A stretch of 64,000 nucleotides of DNA from SHXO01 sp964523885 (GCA_964523885.1 CAZFYX010000108.1:1-64000); one strand, 5' to 3'. Positions 19,816-28,780 are shown, counted from the first letter of the stretch. The notes: a model not told the origin generated them from the sequence alone. A program made the numbers and translations.

Positions 19816-20991
19816 GTGCTGCTGCGCGGACGCGATCCCGTCCTGCTCGCCTTCGGTGGGTTGATGGCGCTCGCGGCCGCCATCGGGGTCGGGCGATTCG
19901 TCTACACACCCATCCTGCCGCTCATGGCCGAGGACCTCGGCATGAGCAAGAGTGTCGCGGGCGGCATCGCGTCGATGAACTTCGCCGGCTACCTGGCTGG
20001 CGCGCTGGTGGCCGCCAGCCCGCGCATCCGCGGGTCGCGCTGGCGCTGGATGACCGGTGCGCTGGCCTGCAGCACGCTCACCACCGGCGCGATGGGGGTT
20101 GCCCACTCGATACTGGCCTTCTCGTTCCTGCGCTTCGCCGGCGGCTTCGCCAGCGCCTTCGTCATGGTGTTCGCCTCCGCGCTGGTGCTCGAGCGCCTGG
20201 GCGCAGCCGGCCGCGCGCGGCTGTCGGCGCTGCACTTCGCCGGCGTGGGCAGCGGCATCGCGGCCTCGGCCGCGATCGTGTCGCTCATCGCCGGTGCCGG
20301 CGGCGGCTGGCGGACGCTGTGGTTCGCCGCTGCGGGGCTGTCGCTGATCTGCCTGGTGGTCGCGGGGATGGTCATTCCGGACGCGGCCGAGCCCGCGCGG
20401 CCGGCCGACGGCGGCAGTTCCTCCACCCAGGGGGCGCTGCGCCGGCTGGTGGTGGCGTACGGACTGTTCGGCTTCGGCTACGTCATCACCGCGACGTTCG
20501 TCGTGGCGATCGTGCGCGGCGATCCGCAGCTGCGTGCATCCGAGCCGTACGTGTGGCTGCTCGTCGGCCTGGCCGCGGCACCATCGATCGCGTTCTGGGC
20601 GATGATCGCGCGCCGGGCGGGTGCCGCAAGGGCTTTTGCGATCGCCTGCGTTCTCGAAGCGGTCGGCGTGGCGGCGAGCGTGCTGTCGCCCGGTGTCACC
20701 GGCATCGTCGCTGCGGCGATCCTGCTCGGCGGCACGTTCGTGGGCATCACCGCGCTGGGACTGATCGAGGCGCGCAAGCTGTCGGAGTCCAACCCGCGCC
20801 GCGCCCTGGCGGTGATGACCGCCGCGTTCGGCCTCGGTCAGATCATCGGCCCTGCGATCGCCGGCGCCCTGTACGACCTCACCGGGGACCTGCTGCTGCC
20901 ATCCCTGGGTGCCGCGGCGGCCCTGCTGGTCGCCGCTGCACTGACGGTGGTGCCCGTGCGTTCCAAACCTGCTCGAGGGTTCCGGCGATGA
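19816..20991 (+). CDS. YbfB/YjiJ-family MFS permease
   Basis: The protein has 391 residues from GTG 19816, with about twelve hydrophobic helices. The start FGGLMALAAAIGVGRFVYTP then ILPLMAEDLGMS is diagnostic of the YbfB/YjiJ group, as is the RFAGGFASAFVMVFAS segment in helix 4. It should sit in the inner membrane and export or import a small molecule by proton exchange. The substrate is unknown. The stop overlaps the macro-domain gene by four bases (ATGA at 20988). Confidence 0.9.
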   Translation: MLLRGRDPVLLAFGGLMALAAAIGVGRFVYTPILPLMAEDLGMSKSVAGGIASMNFAGYLAGALVAASPRIRGSRWRWMTGALACSTLTTGAMGVAHSILAFSFLRFAGGFASAFVMVFASALVLERLGAAGRARLSALHFAGVGSGIAASAAIVSLIAGAGGGWRTLWFAAAGLSLICLVVAGMVIPDAAEPARPADGGSSSTQGALRRLVVAYGLFGFGYVITATFVVAIVRGDPQLRASEPYVWLLVGLAAAPSIAFWAMIARRAGAARAFAIACVLEAVGVAASVLSPGVTGIVAAAILLGGTFVGITALGLIEARKLSESNPRRALAVMTAAFGLGQIIGPAIAGALYDLTGDLLLPSLGAAAALLVAAALTVVPVRSKPARGFRR

Positions 20992-21512
20992 CTACCGAAC
21001 GCGTGCTGCTGACCCAGGCCGACATCACCCGGATGAAGGTGGATGCGATCGTCAACGCCGCCAACGAGCGCATGCTCGGGGGCGGCGGCGTCGATGGCGC
21101 GATCCATCGCGCCGCGGGGCCGGAGCTGCTGGAGGCGTGCCGACGCGTGCCCGAAGTGCGGCCGGGCGTGCGCTGCCCCACCGGCGAGGCCCGGCTGACG
21201 CAGGGCTTCCGGCTGCCGGCGAAGTTCGTGATCCACACGGTGGGCCCGATCTGGGCGGGCGGCCAGCACGGCGAGGACAACCTGCTGGCCTCGTGTTACC
21301 GGCGTTCGCTGGAGATCGCCGCGGCCAACGGAGTGCGCTCGATCGCGTTCCCGGCCATCAGTTGCGGGGTGTACGGCTATCCGGTGGAGCGGGCGGCGTG
21401 CATCGCGGTGCGCACGGTGCGCGCTGGCCTCGCGACGCTCGACATCGATACGGTGCACCTGGTCGCGTTCGGCGACGAGGTGCACGGTGCTCTGCGCGAT
21501 GCGCTGGGGTAG
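20988..21512 (+). CDS. Macro-domain protein, O-acetyl-ADP-ribose deacetylase type
   Basis: The protein has 174 residues, a single macro domain of the YmdB/MacroD kind: ITRMKVDAIVNAANERMLGG, then GGVDGAIHRAAGPELLEACR, the catalytic-loop region GEARLTQGFRLPAKFVIHTV and AISCGVYGYPVE. These motifs bind ADP-ribose and, in the family, hydrolyse O-acetyl-ADP-ribose or remove ADP-ribose from proteins. It is translationally coupled to the upstream MFS gene, an unusual partner for a macro domain. Confidence 0.93.
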   Translation: MTTERVLLTQADITRMKVDAIVNAANERMLGGGGVDGAIHRAAGPELLEACRRVPEVRPGVRCPTGEARLTQGFRLPAKFVIHTVGPIWAGGQHGEDNLLASCYRRSLEIAAANGVRSIAFPAISCGVYGYPVERAACIAVRTVRAGLATLDIDTVHLVAFGDEVHGALRDALG

Positions 21513-21559
21513 GGTGTTGATCCGCGGGCGCGGTGAGATCGAAGACCAGATTCGAAACC

Positions 21560-21640
21560 GCAGCGAACACGGAGGACACAAAGGAAACCAGAACGTCGAG
21601 CTGTCCGGCCTTCCTCTGTGTTCCTCTGTGCCCTCTGTGT
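21560..21640. repeat. Inverted-repeat intergenic element with CACAGAGG motifs
   Basis: CACGGAGGACACAAAGGAA (left) and, about 30 bases on, TTCCTCTGTGTTCCTCTGTG form an imperfect inverted repeat. Motifs of this ACACAGAGG type recur between genes of many proteobacterial genomes. The flanking 21513-21689 stretch holds no gene. It lies between convergent genes, so it could act as a bidirectional transcription stop. Confidence 0.55.
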
Positions 21641-21689
21641 TGAGTGCGGTTCGCTTTTCTGTGCCGCCCTCGCCGCGCCGCGATCGCGC

Positions 21690-22490
21690 TCAGCGGTGCT
21701 TCCACTCCGGCTTGCGCTTGGCCATGAAGGCATCGAGGCCGTCGCCGGCGTCCTCGCTCATCATGTTGCACGCCATGGTCTCGGCGGCGTACTGGTACGC
21801 GCCTTCCAGGCCCATCTCGAGCTGCTTGTAGAACATCCGCTTCCCGGTCGCGACCGCGACCGCGGACTTGTCCACGATGCGCTGCGCCAGCGCGGCGACC
21901 TCGGCATCGAGGCGGTCGAGCGGCACCACGCGATTCACCAGGCCGTAGTCCTTCGCGGTGGCGGCATCGATGAAATCGCCGGTGAGCAGCATCTCCATGG
22001 CCTGCTTGCGCAGCACGTTGCGGCCAAGGGGCACGCTGGGGGTGGAGCAGAACAGGCCCACATTGATGCCCGAGACGGCGAAGCGGGCATTGTCGGAGGC
22101 CACGGCGAGGTCGCACTGCGCGACCAGCTGGCAGCCGGCCGCGGTCGCGATGCCGTGCACGCGGGCGATGACGGGCTGCGGGATGCGGGTCACCGCCATC
22201 ATCATCCGGCTGCACTGCGCGAACAGCTTGCGGTAGTAGTCGTGGGAGGGATTCGCGCGCATCTGCTTGAGGTCGTGGCCCGCGCAGAACGCCGGCCCGG
22301 CACCCGCGATCACGACCACCCGCACGGACGCGTCGTGCTCGATGGCCTCGAGCGCCGCCGTCATCTCTGCCAGCAGCTCCTCGGACAAGGCGTTGTACTG
22401 GGCGGGACGGTTGAGCGTGAGGGTGGTCACCCCCCTGGCGTCGCTGCGGCTGACGAGCCTCTCCGCCACCGGTGTCGTGGTTGCCTGCAT
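21690..22490 (-). CDS. Enoyl-CoA hydratase/isomerase family protein
   Basis: The protein has 266 residues. It has the crotonase fold with an oxyanion-hole motif GAGPAFCAGHDLKQM (about 64-78) and HGIATAAGCQLVAQCDLAVA (about 114-133), followed by ARFAVSGINVGLFCSTPSVPL. The first catalytic Glu of true hydratases (position of Gln/Cys in AAGCQL) is not present, as in the ECHDC3-like subgroup, so the reaction may differ from hydration. It would act on a CoA thioester in fatty or aromatic acid degradation. It is convergent with the macro-domain gene. Confidence 0.88.
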   Translation of the reverse strand: MQATTTPVAERLVSRSDARGVTTLTLNRPAQYNALSEELLAEMTAALEAIEHDASVRVVVIAGAGPAFCAGHDLKQMRANPSHDYYRKLFAQCSRMMMAVTRIPQPVIARVHGIATAAGCQLVAQCDLAVASDNARFAVSGINVGLFCSTPSVPLGRNVLRKQAMEMLLTGDFIDAATAKDYGLVNRVVPLDRLDAEVAALAQRIVDKSAVAVATGKRMFYKQLEMGLEGAYQYAAETMACNMMSEDAGDGLDAFMAKRKPEWKHR

Positions 22491-22651
22491 CGCGGCCCTC
22501 CTTGGCCAGTCGGCGCCGGGTGCTCCCGGGCGCCGGATCGAAGCACATTATAGGCCGGCGCTCCATGAGCCGCCCCGCACGCTCCGGATGTCGGTGCGGC
22601 GGTCGCCACGCTAGAATGTCCGTCCCTGCCACTGCCGCATGCGCACGTTCC

Positions 22652-23782
22652 ATGACCACCGGCGTCGTCACCGACAGCTTCGCCTACGGCCACGCCAGCT
22701 CGGCCAGCTGGCGCGCCGCGGTCGAGGCCTGCCTGGAGCAGTGCGGCCAGGCGGTGCGCAGCGCCACCCTGGGCTTCGTCTACGCGACCGACGGCTTCGC
22801 CGACAACCTGGGCGACATCCTCGACGTGCTGCGCCGGCGGACCGGAGTGGGGCACTGGGTGGGCAGCGTCGGCTGCGGGGTCGTGGCCAGCGGCCGCGAA
22901 TACCTGGACGAGCCCGCGCTCGCGATCATGTGCTGCACCTTCGACGAGAGCGCGTTCCGGGTGCTGCCGCCGCTCACCGCGCCGCGCGACGTGGCCCGGG
23001 CGCGCATGGACTGGGGCAACCACAGCGCCAGCTTCGCGGTGCTGCATGGCGATCCCTCCAACCAGTCGCTCACCAGCCTGGTGCGCGAGCTGGCCGCGCG
23101 CACCGAGACCGGCTTCGTGGTGGGCGGGCTCACCAGCTCGCGCGGCCGCGGCGTGCAGGTTGCCGACGGTGTCGTCGAGGGGGCGCTGTCGGGCGTGCTG
23201 TTCTCCGACGAGGTGGTCGTGGCCACCCGGCTCACGCAGGGCTGCTCGCCGATCGGCCCGCTGCACCGGATCACCGAGTGCCGCCACAACGTGCTCATCC
23301 GGCTGGACGGACGGCCCGCGCTGGACGTGCTGCGCGAGGACGCGGGGCCGGAGGTCGCGGTCAACTTCGCCTCGGTGGGCGGGTTCCTCTTCGCTGGCCT
23401 GCCGGTGGACGGCAGCGACACCGGCGACTACCTGGTGCGCAACCTGGTGGGCATCGACCCGGCGCGCAAGCTCGTGGCCGTGGGGGAAGCCGTGCGCCCC
23501 GGTGCGCAGGTGATGTTCTGCCGGCGCGACCGCGGCACCGCCAGCGACGACCTCGTGCGCATGCTCGACAGCATCCGCGACGGCCTGTACCGGCAGCCGC
23601 GCGGCGCGCTGTACTTCAACTGCCTGGGCCGCGGCCCCAGCCTGTTCGGCGACAACTCCGAGGAGCTGCGCATCATCGCGGACGCGCTCGGCGAGGTGCC
23701 GCTGGTGGGCTTCTTCTGCAGCGGCGAGATCTCGCACAACCGCCTGTACGGCTACACCGGCGTGCTCACGCTCTTCCTGTGA
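22652..23782 (+). CDS. FIST sensory domain protein
   Basis: The protein has 376 residues from ATG 22652 (an ATG at 22616 would overlap a likely promoter). It contains FIST_N followed by FIST_C: LGFVYATDGFADNLGDILDV, GVGHWVGSVGCGVVASGREY, then LTQGCSPIGPLHRITECRHN at about 210-230 and the LVGFFCSGEISHNRLYGYTG ending. The FIST domain is a predicted small-ligand sensor. Here it is not fused to an output domain, so it may report through a partner. The stop overlaps the DUF599 membrane gene (GTGA at 23779). Confidence 0.88.
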   Translation: MTTGVVTDSFAYGHASSASWRAAVEACLEQCGQAVRSATLGFVYATDGFADNLGDILDVLRRRTGVGHWVGSVGCGVVASGREYLDEPALAIMCCTFDESAFRVLPPLTAPRDVARARMDWGNHSASFAVLHGDPSNQSLTSLVRELAARTETGFVVGGLTSSRGRGVQVADGVVEGALSGVLFSDEVVVATRLTQGCSPIGPLHRITECRHNVLIRLDGRPALDVLREDAGPEVAVNFASVGGFLFAGLPVDGSDTGDYLVRNLVGIDPARKLVAVGEAVRPGAQVMFCRRDRGTASDDLVRMLDSIRDGLYRQPRGALYFNCLGRGPSLFGDNSEELRIIADALGEVPLVGFFCSGEISHNRLYGYTGVLTLFL

Positions 23783-24468
23783 ACTGGCGCGGCCTGCACA
23801 TCGAGCTGCTCGACGTGGCGTCGGTGCTCTGGTTCTTCGCGCTGTGGATCGGCTACGCGCAGTTCGCGCTGCGCCGTGCGAAGACCCGGCCCAGCCTGAT
23901 GTCGGTGATGGGGGAGTACCGGCGCGACTGGTGGACCCGCATCATCGAGCGCGAGCTGCGCATGATCGACACCTCGATCGTGGCCAATCTCACCAACAGC
24001 GCCACCTTCTTCGCCTCGACCACGCTGCTGATCATGGGTGGCCTGCTGGCCCTGCTGGGCACCACCGAGAAGGTGGTGGCGGTGGTGCAGGGCCTGCCGT
24101 TCAACGCGCGCTCCACCTCCGAGCTGTGGGAGATCAAGATCCTGCTGCTGCTGGGCATCTTCATGTACGCGTTCTTCAAGTTCACCTGGTCGCTGCGCCA
24201 GCACAACTTCACCTCGGTGCTGATCGGCGCGGCGCCGAAGGTGCCCGAGCGGCCCGAGCTGGAGCAGGCCTACATCGACCGCGCGGCGCACCTCGCCACG
24301 TCGGCTTCCGAGAGCTTCAACAACGGGCTGCGGTCGTACTACTTCGCACTGGCGGCGCTGGCGTGGTTCATCAACGGCTGGTTCCTGATGGCCGTGACGA
24401 CCTGGGTTGTGCTGGTGCTCTACCTGCGCGAGTTCCAGTCCGACACGCTGCGCACGCTCGTGCGCTAG
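23779..24468 (+). CDS. DUF599 membrane protein
   Basis: The protein has 229 residues from GTG 23779. Four helices are visible: about 10-28 (VASVLWFFALWIGYAQFAL), 72-95, 117-135 and 190-220. The motif YRRDWWTRIIERELRMIDTS, ending in IVANLTNSATFFASTTLLI, is diagnostic of DUF599. The function is unknown, and plant homologues are also uncharacterised. It overlaps the FIST gene by four bases, so the two products may work together as sensor and membrane partner (inference). Confidence 0.87.
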   Translation: MNWRGLHIELLDVASVLWFFALWIGYAQFALRRAKTRPSLMSVMGEYRRDWWTRIIERELRMIDTSIVANLTNSATFFASTTLLIMGGLLALLGTTEKVVAVVQGLPFNARSTSELWEIKILLLLGIFMYAFFKFTWSLRQHNFTSVLIGAAPKVPERPELEQAYIDRAAHLATSASESFNNGLRSYYFALAALAWFINGWFLMAVTTWVVLVLYLREFQSDTLRTLVR

Positions 24469-24472
24469 ACGC

Positions 24473-24847
24473 TCATGCACCGGCCACGAACAGGCCGATG
24501 ACGCTGAGAAACCCGACGGTCCAGACGATCGATCGCAGCGAGGCACGGTCGGTCATGTAGAGCACGCCGTGCAGGATGCGCGCGGCGATGAACAGTGCCG
24601 CGAGCGTGTCCACCGCCGCCTGGTTCGCTTGCAGCTGCTGCGCGATGATCACACCGGCTGCGAACGGCGCGAAGGCCTCGAATGCGTTGTTGTGCGCCCA
24701 GTACGCGCGCTGACGCCAGCCGGTGAGCTGCTCCTCGTATGCACGCGGGGCGTGGTTGTCGTAGTGGCGCAGCGGATACTTGGCGAAGCCGATCCAGACG
24801 TAGGGGAGCAGGGCGGCGACGAGGACGCAGCAGTAGGCGAGGGTCAT
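24473..24847 (-). CDS. MAPEG-family membrane protein
   Basis: The protein has 124 residues with four helices. MAPEG features are AYEEQLTGWRQRAYWAHNNA followed by FEAFAPFAAGVIIAQQL, then AALFIAARILHGVLYMTDRA. In eukaryotes the family includes glutathione transferases and eicosanoid enzymes; bacterial members are poorly known. The gene is convergent with the DUF599 gene, with 4 bases between the stops. Its upstream side faces the 7-base tandem repeat. Confidence 0.88.
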   Translation of the reverse strand: MTLAYCCVLVAALLPYVWIGFAKYPLRHYDNHAPRAYEEQLTGWRQRAYWAHNNAFEAFAPFAAGVIIAQQLQANQAAVDTLAALFIAARILHGVLYMTDRASLRSIVWTVGFLSVIGLFVAGA

Positions 24848-24852
24848 GGTCC

Positions 24853-24929
24853 GAGGCTAGAGGCTAGAGGCTAGAGGCTAGAGGCTAGAGGCTGGAGGCT
24901 AGAGGCTAGAGGCTAGAGGCTGGAGGCTG
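24853..24929 (+). repeat. Eleven tandem copies of a 7-base unit (GAGGCTA/G)
   Basis: Units of GAGGCTA, with GAGGCTG at the sixth, tenth and eleventh positions, run without interruption from 24853 to 24929. They lie between the divergent MAPEG and amidase genes, in the region where both promoters should be. Slipped-strand copy-number change could alter spacing. Confidence 0.9.
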
Positions 24930-24995
24930 GGGGCGCAGGCGCGCTGCTCGCCAATGCTATCCTCTCGTGACTGTCATCTTCAACCTCCTACACCC

Positions 24996-26579
24996 ATGCC
25001 ATCAAAGTTCCCCTCGCTTGCCACGCTCCTCGAGGCTTCGGCCCGTTCGCGCAACTACCCATTCGCCGAGCGTGCGGCGCTGTGGGAAGAGCGTCTGGCC
25101 ATGCACCTGAAGGACCTGGAAGCGGTGATGGCTGCGCCGGAGGCCGGCGACATGCTTGCGCTGCCGGCGCGCGCCAAGACCGAGGTGGTGCAGCCGGGTC
25201 GCAGTGCGGAGGTGCCGGCCCGCAGTGCGGACATTGCCTTCGCGTCCGCCGCGCAGGTGGCCGCGGCCGTGCACGCCGGGACAGTCTCGCCCGTGGAGGT
25301 GGCCGAGGCCATCCTGCCGCGCATCGAGCAGCACGCGCACCTGAACGCATTCATCTGCGTGCGCCCGGAGCAGGTGCGGCAGGATGCGAAGGCGCTCGCA
25401 GAGCGCATCGCGAAGGGTGAGGATCCCGGTCCGCTCGCTGGCGTGCCGGTCGCGGTCAAGGACCTGATGTACGTGCGCGGGTATCCGCGCACCTGCGGCA
25501 CCAGGGCGATGGATCCGGTGGTGGCTGAGCACGATGCCGAGGCCGTCGCCCGCCTGCGCAATGCGGGCGCACTGATCGTCGGCATGGCCAACCTGCACGA
25601 GCTGGCCTACGGCGTGAGCAGCGCCAACGTGCACTTCGGGCCGGTCAACAACCCGGCTGCACCCGGCCATCTCCCCGGCGGCTCGAGCGGCGGATCCGGT
25701 GCAGCGGTGGCGGCCGGGCTTGCGGCGATTGCCGTGGGCACCGACACCGGCGGGTCGATCCGCATTCCCGCCGCATGTTGCGGGGTGGTGGGTTTCAAGG
25801 CGAGCTACGACGCGGTGAGCCGCGAAGGCGTCTGGCCGCTGGCCTGGACGCTCGACCACATCGGTCCGCTCGCGCGCAGCGTGGCGGACGCGGCGCTGGG
25901 CTTCGAGATCATGGCCGGGCTGCCGGCGGGCTGCGTGGCGGACAAGCGGATCGATCGTCCGCGCTTCGTGCGGCCGGCGCCGTTCTTCTTCGATCACGTC
26001 GACGATGCCGTGCGCACTCGCATCGAGGCGGTGTTCGCGCAGCTGACGGGCGAGGGCGCGCAGATCGAGGAGCGCTGGATCGAAGGCATCGAGTACGCGC
26101 CCGCCGTGCAGTTCCTCACCCTGAGCACGGAGGCGTGCCAGGCGAACTGGGGGTTGCTCACGCAGCGTCCCGAGGGGCTCGCCCCTGACGTGCGCCTGCG
26201 CATGGAGGTGGGACAGTTCATCGGCGGCATCGACTACGTGAAGGCGCAGCGGCTGCGCCGCTGGCTGCGCGACAACATGCTGGCAACGCTCAAGGGTGCG
26301 GATGCCTTCATCCTGCCGACCCTGCCGGTGAGCATTCCGCGCCAGGGCACGACCACCCTGCAGATCGCCGGGCGAACTCTGCCGGTGCCGGCGGCGCTGA
26401 CCCGCCTGACCGGGCCGTTCAACTTCTCCGGCCTGCCCGCGGTGAGCATTCCGTGCGGGCGCGACGTGAACGGGGCACCGGTCGGCCTGCAGATCGTCGG
26501 CCGCGCGGGCGCCGATGCCACCGTGCTGGCGGCCGCGCGTTGGTGCGAGCAGATCCTGGGGGAGGGCCGCAGCCAGTGA
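24996..26579 (+). CDS. Amidase signature family hydrolase
   Basis: The protein has 527 residues from ATG 24996 (an upstream ATG at 24954 is next to the repeat and less likely). The catalytic triad fits Lys155 (PVAVKDL), Ser230 (GGSSGGSGA) and Ser254 (GTDTGGSIRIPA), with the 75- and 24-residue spacing seen in FAAH. The family cleaves C-N bonds in amides, including glutaminyl-tRNA intermediates and aryl or fatty amides. The extra N-terminal 75 residues and single-copy context argue against GatA. The stop overlaps the next gene. Confidence 0.9.
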   Translation: MPSKFPSLATLLEASARSRNYPFAERAALWEERLAMHLKDLEAVMAAPEAGDMLALPARAKTEVVQPGRSAEVPARSADIAFASAAQVAAAVHAGTVSPVEVAEAILPRIEQHAHLNAFICVRPEQVRQDAKALAERIAKGEDPGPLAGVPVAVKDLMYVRGYPRTCGTRAMDPVVAEHDAEAVARLRNAGALIVGMANLHELAYGVSSANVHFGPVNNPAAPGHLPGGSSGGSGAAVAAGLAAIAVGTDTGGSIRIPAACCGVVGFKASYDAVSREGVWPLAWTLDHIGPLARSVADAALGFEIMAGLPAGCVADKRIDRPRFVRPAPFFFDHVDDAVRTRIEAVFAQLTGEGAQIEERWIEGIEYAPAVQFLTLSTEACQANWGLLTQRPEGLAPDVRLRMEVGQFIGGIDYVKAQRLRRWLRDNMLATLKGADAFILPTLPVSIPRQGTTTLQIAGRTLPVPAALTRLTGPFNFSGLPAVSIPCGRDVNGAPVGLQIVGRAGADATVLAAARWCEQILGEGRSQ

Positions 26580-27349
26580 GCGGCGCCATGTTCGACGACG
26601 CCGGGTCGCGCAAGATCGAGGCGCTGTACCTGACGCCCGACGTGGCGGCGCAGCGTGAGCGTGTGCTCACTGCCTTGCAATTGCAGGCCGGAGAGTGCGT
26701 GCTGGACCTGGGCTCGGGTCCCGGGCTGCTCGCGGTCGATCTGCTCCGGCAGATCGGCCCGCAGGGCCGCCTGGAAGGAATCGACTTGTCCGCGACGATG
26801 CTGGCGCTGGCGCAGCGGCGCTGCAGCGCCCGGGCGAACGCGCGCTTCCAGGCCGGCAGCGTCACGACGCTCCCCTACCCGGATGCCAGCTTCGACGTGG
26901 CCGTGTCGATCCAGGTGTACGAGTACGTCGAAGACCTGGACCTCGCCCTGCGCGAGCTGCACCGCGTGCTGCGTCCCGGCGGCCGCGCCGCGGTGATGGA
27001 TACCGACTGGGAATCGTGCGTCTGGCATTCGGGCGACGCAGCTCGCATGCAACGCGTGGTGCAGGCGTGGGACACGCATTGCACCCACCCGCACCTGCCG
27101 CGCACGCTGGCCGGGCGCCTGCGCAGGGGCGGCTTCACCGTAACCGCATGTGAGGTCGTCCCGCTGGTCAACCTGGGCTGGGACCCGGACACCGACAGCG
27201 TGGGAATGATCCCGGTGCTCGGCAAGCATGCGGCGCGCACGCTCGGCGAGGACGTGACCCGGGCGTGGGCGGCGGATCTCGAAGCCATCGGCGCCGCCGG
27301 CGACTACTTCTTCAGTCTCAACCGCTATCTGTTCCTGATCGAGCGCTGA
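26576..27349 (+). CDS. Class I SAM-dependent methyltransferase, UbiE/arsenite type
   Basis: The product has 257 residues from GTG 26576, which overlaps the amidase stop (GTGA); ATG 26588 is an alternative. SAM motifs are VLDLGSGPGLLAVDLL (about 42-57), LEGIDLSATMLALA, LPYPDASFDVAVSIQVYEYV and ELHRVLRPGGRAAVMDTDW. This is the Methyltransf_11 layout. The substrate is not clear. Coupling to the amidase suggests that both act on one small molecule. Confidence 0.85.
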   Translation: MSGAMFDDAGSRKIEALYLTPDVAAQRERVLTALQLQAGECVLDLGSGPGLLAVDLLRQIGPQGRLEGIDLSATMLALAQRRCSARANARFQAGSVTTLPYPDASFDVAVSIQVYEYVEDLDLALRELHRVLRPGGRAAVMDTDWESCVWHSGDAARMQRVVQAWDTHCTHPHLPRTLAGRLRRGGFTVTACEVVPLVNLGWDPDTDSVGMIPVLGKHAARTLGEDVTRAWAADLEAIGAAGDYFFSLNRYLFLIER

Positions 27350-27544
27350 ACCTCGCGGGCGCCCGTGACCGGGCACGGGGCGGCCGCCAGCGTGAGGAGG
27401 GCGGTCAAGCGGATGACATGGTTCTTGCTTCCCGTGACGGTTCAATCCCGTCGGTGCGGTTGGACCCGACGTCCTGGTGGGACCGTGGCGTGGTACGCCA
27501 GGTCCCGAGCACGAGCGAACGCTTGCCAACGACACGAGAGCTCC

Positions 27545-28288
27545 ATGGCGACCCAACTCCTGATCTACGAACGTGCCCTGCCCGTCTCCCATGCCCGCCA
27601 CGGCAAGTGGTCGGTCGAGGTCGGCGGCGACTACAGCTTCAGCAAGACGGTGAACTCGGTGCCGCTGCTCGCGGTGGAGTTCCCCAACGCGGCGGGCGAG
27701 TATCCGATCGTGTTCGCCGGCACCGGCGACACGGTGATGCCGGCCGTCATCCTCGGCCTGCGCGGGCAGGAGAACCTCTTCCTCGCCGAGGGCAAGTGGA
27801 AGGCGGACTACATCCCGGCCTTCGTGCGCCGCTATCCGTTCGTGTTCTCCAGCAGCGCCGACAACACCCAGTTCACGCTGTGCATCGACGAGGCCTTCCC
27901 CGGGGTCAACCAGGAAGGCCGGGGCGCGCGCCTGTTCAATGACGACGGCAAGCCCAGCGCGTACGTCGAGAACGTGCTCAAGTTCCTGCAGGAGTACCAG
28001 GTGCAGTTCCTCCGCACCCAGTCGTTCTGCAGGAAGCTCAAGGCGCTCAACCTGCTCGACCCGATGCAGGCCGAGGTGACCCTGCCCGCGGGTGCGCGCA
28101 GCGCGCTGACCGGCTTCCAGGCGGTCAACCGCCAGCGCCTGAAGGAGCTGCCCGGCGACAAGCTCGCCGAGCTGGCCCGGTCCGACGAGCTCGAGCTGAT
28201 CTACCTGCACCTGTCCTCGCTGCGCAGCTTCAATGGCCTGAAGGATCGCCTCGCGACCCTCGACGCGTCCCAGCCTGCCGCAGCCTGA
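27545..28288 (+). CDS. SapC family protein
   Basis: The protein has 247 residues from ATG 27545. SapC features are ERALPVSHARHGKWSVEVG near the start, VPLLAVEFPNAAGEYPIVFA, then KADYIPAFVRRYPFVFSS and FTLCIDEAFPGVNQEGRGAR with LFNDDGKPSAYVENVLKFLQ. This is the protein family named after the S-layer/peptide-resistance SapC of other bacteria; its role in proteobacteria is not established. The gene is followed by a strong hairpin terminator. Confidence 0.88.
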   Translation: MATQLLIYERALPVSHARHGKWSVEVGGDYSFSKTVNSVPLLAVEFPNAAGEYPIVFAGTGDTVMPAVILGLRGQENLFLAEGKWKADYIPAFVRRYPFVFSSSADNTQFTLCIDEAFPGVNQEGRGARLFNDDGKPSAYVENVLKFLQEYQVQFLRTQSFCRKLKALNLLDPMQAEVTLPAGARSALTGFQAVNRQRLKELPGDKLAELARSDELELIYLHLSSLRSFNGLKDRLATLDASQPAAA

Positions 28289-28307
28289 CCGGCGCCCCTC
28301 CGCAGAG

Positions 28308-28332
28308 CGCCCTCCCGCCGGGAGGGCGTTTT
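28308..28332 (+). terminator. Rho-independent terminator after the SapC-like gene
   Basis: The stem CGCCCTCCC/GGGAGGGCG with loop GCC is followed by TTTT (28329-28332). It is placed 20 bases after the sapC-like stop codon. Confidence 0.85.
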
Positions 28333-28402
28333 GCTTGGTGCCGTCCCCGGATTGCGGGCGCGCCTATAATGGTTTCCCGGTGCAACGCATCAGGAGAGTC
28401 GG

Positions 28403-28780
28403 ATGGAGCACGCGTTCAGGTTTTCGGTCAGCCATGCCAACGACGCGCAGTGGGATCGCGGCCTGCGTGCGTTCTTCGAGTACCGCGACCTGGGCATCAA
28501 GGAGGCCACTGCCGGCCGCGTGGTCGCACACGTCATCCGCGCGATCCCCGGCGTGCAGGCAATGCCGCAGCGGCACCACCACGAGGTCGAGTTCCAGATG
28601 GTGTACGTGCTCAAGGGCTGGATCCGCTTCGACTACGAGGGCGTGGGCGAGGTGACGCTCAGCGCGGGCAGCTGCGTGCACCAGCCGCCAGGCATCCGCC
28701 ATACCGAGCTGGGCCATTCCGACGACCTCGAGCTGGTGGAGATCGTGCTGCCGGCGGACTTCGAGACGGTCAACGATTGA
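28403..28780 (+). CDS. Cupin domain protein
   Basis: The protein has 125 residues, a single cupin barrel. Motif 1 reads PQRHHHEVEFQMVYVLKGWI (metal ligands in HHHEVEFQ), and motif 2 AGSCVHQPPGIRHTE. A -10 like TATAAT is at 28365-28370, about 33 bases ahead of the start. It could bind a small carboxylate or sugar. A second cupin gene lies 75 bases downstream, with no obvious relation in sequence. Confidence 0.85.
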   Translation: MEHAFRFSVSHANDAQWDRGLRAFFEYRDLGIKEATAGRVVAHVIRAIPGVQAMPQRHHHEVEFQMVYVLKGWIRFDYEGVGEVTLSAGSCVHQPPGIRHTELGHSDDLELVEIVLPADFETVND

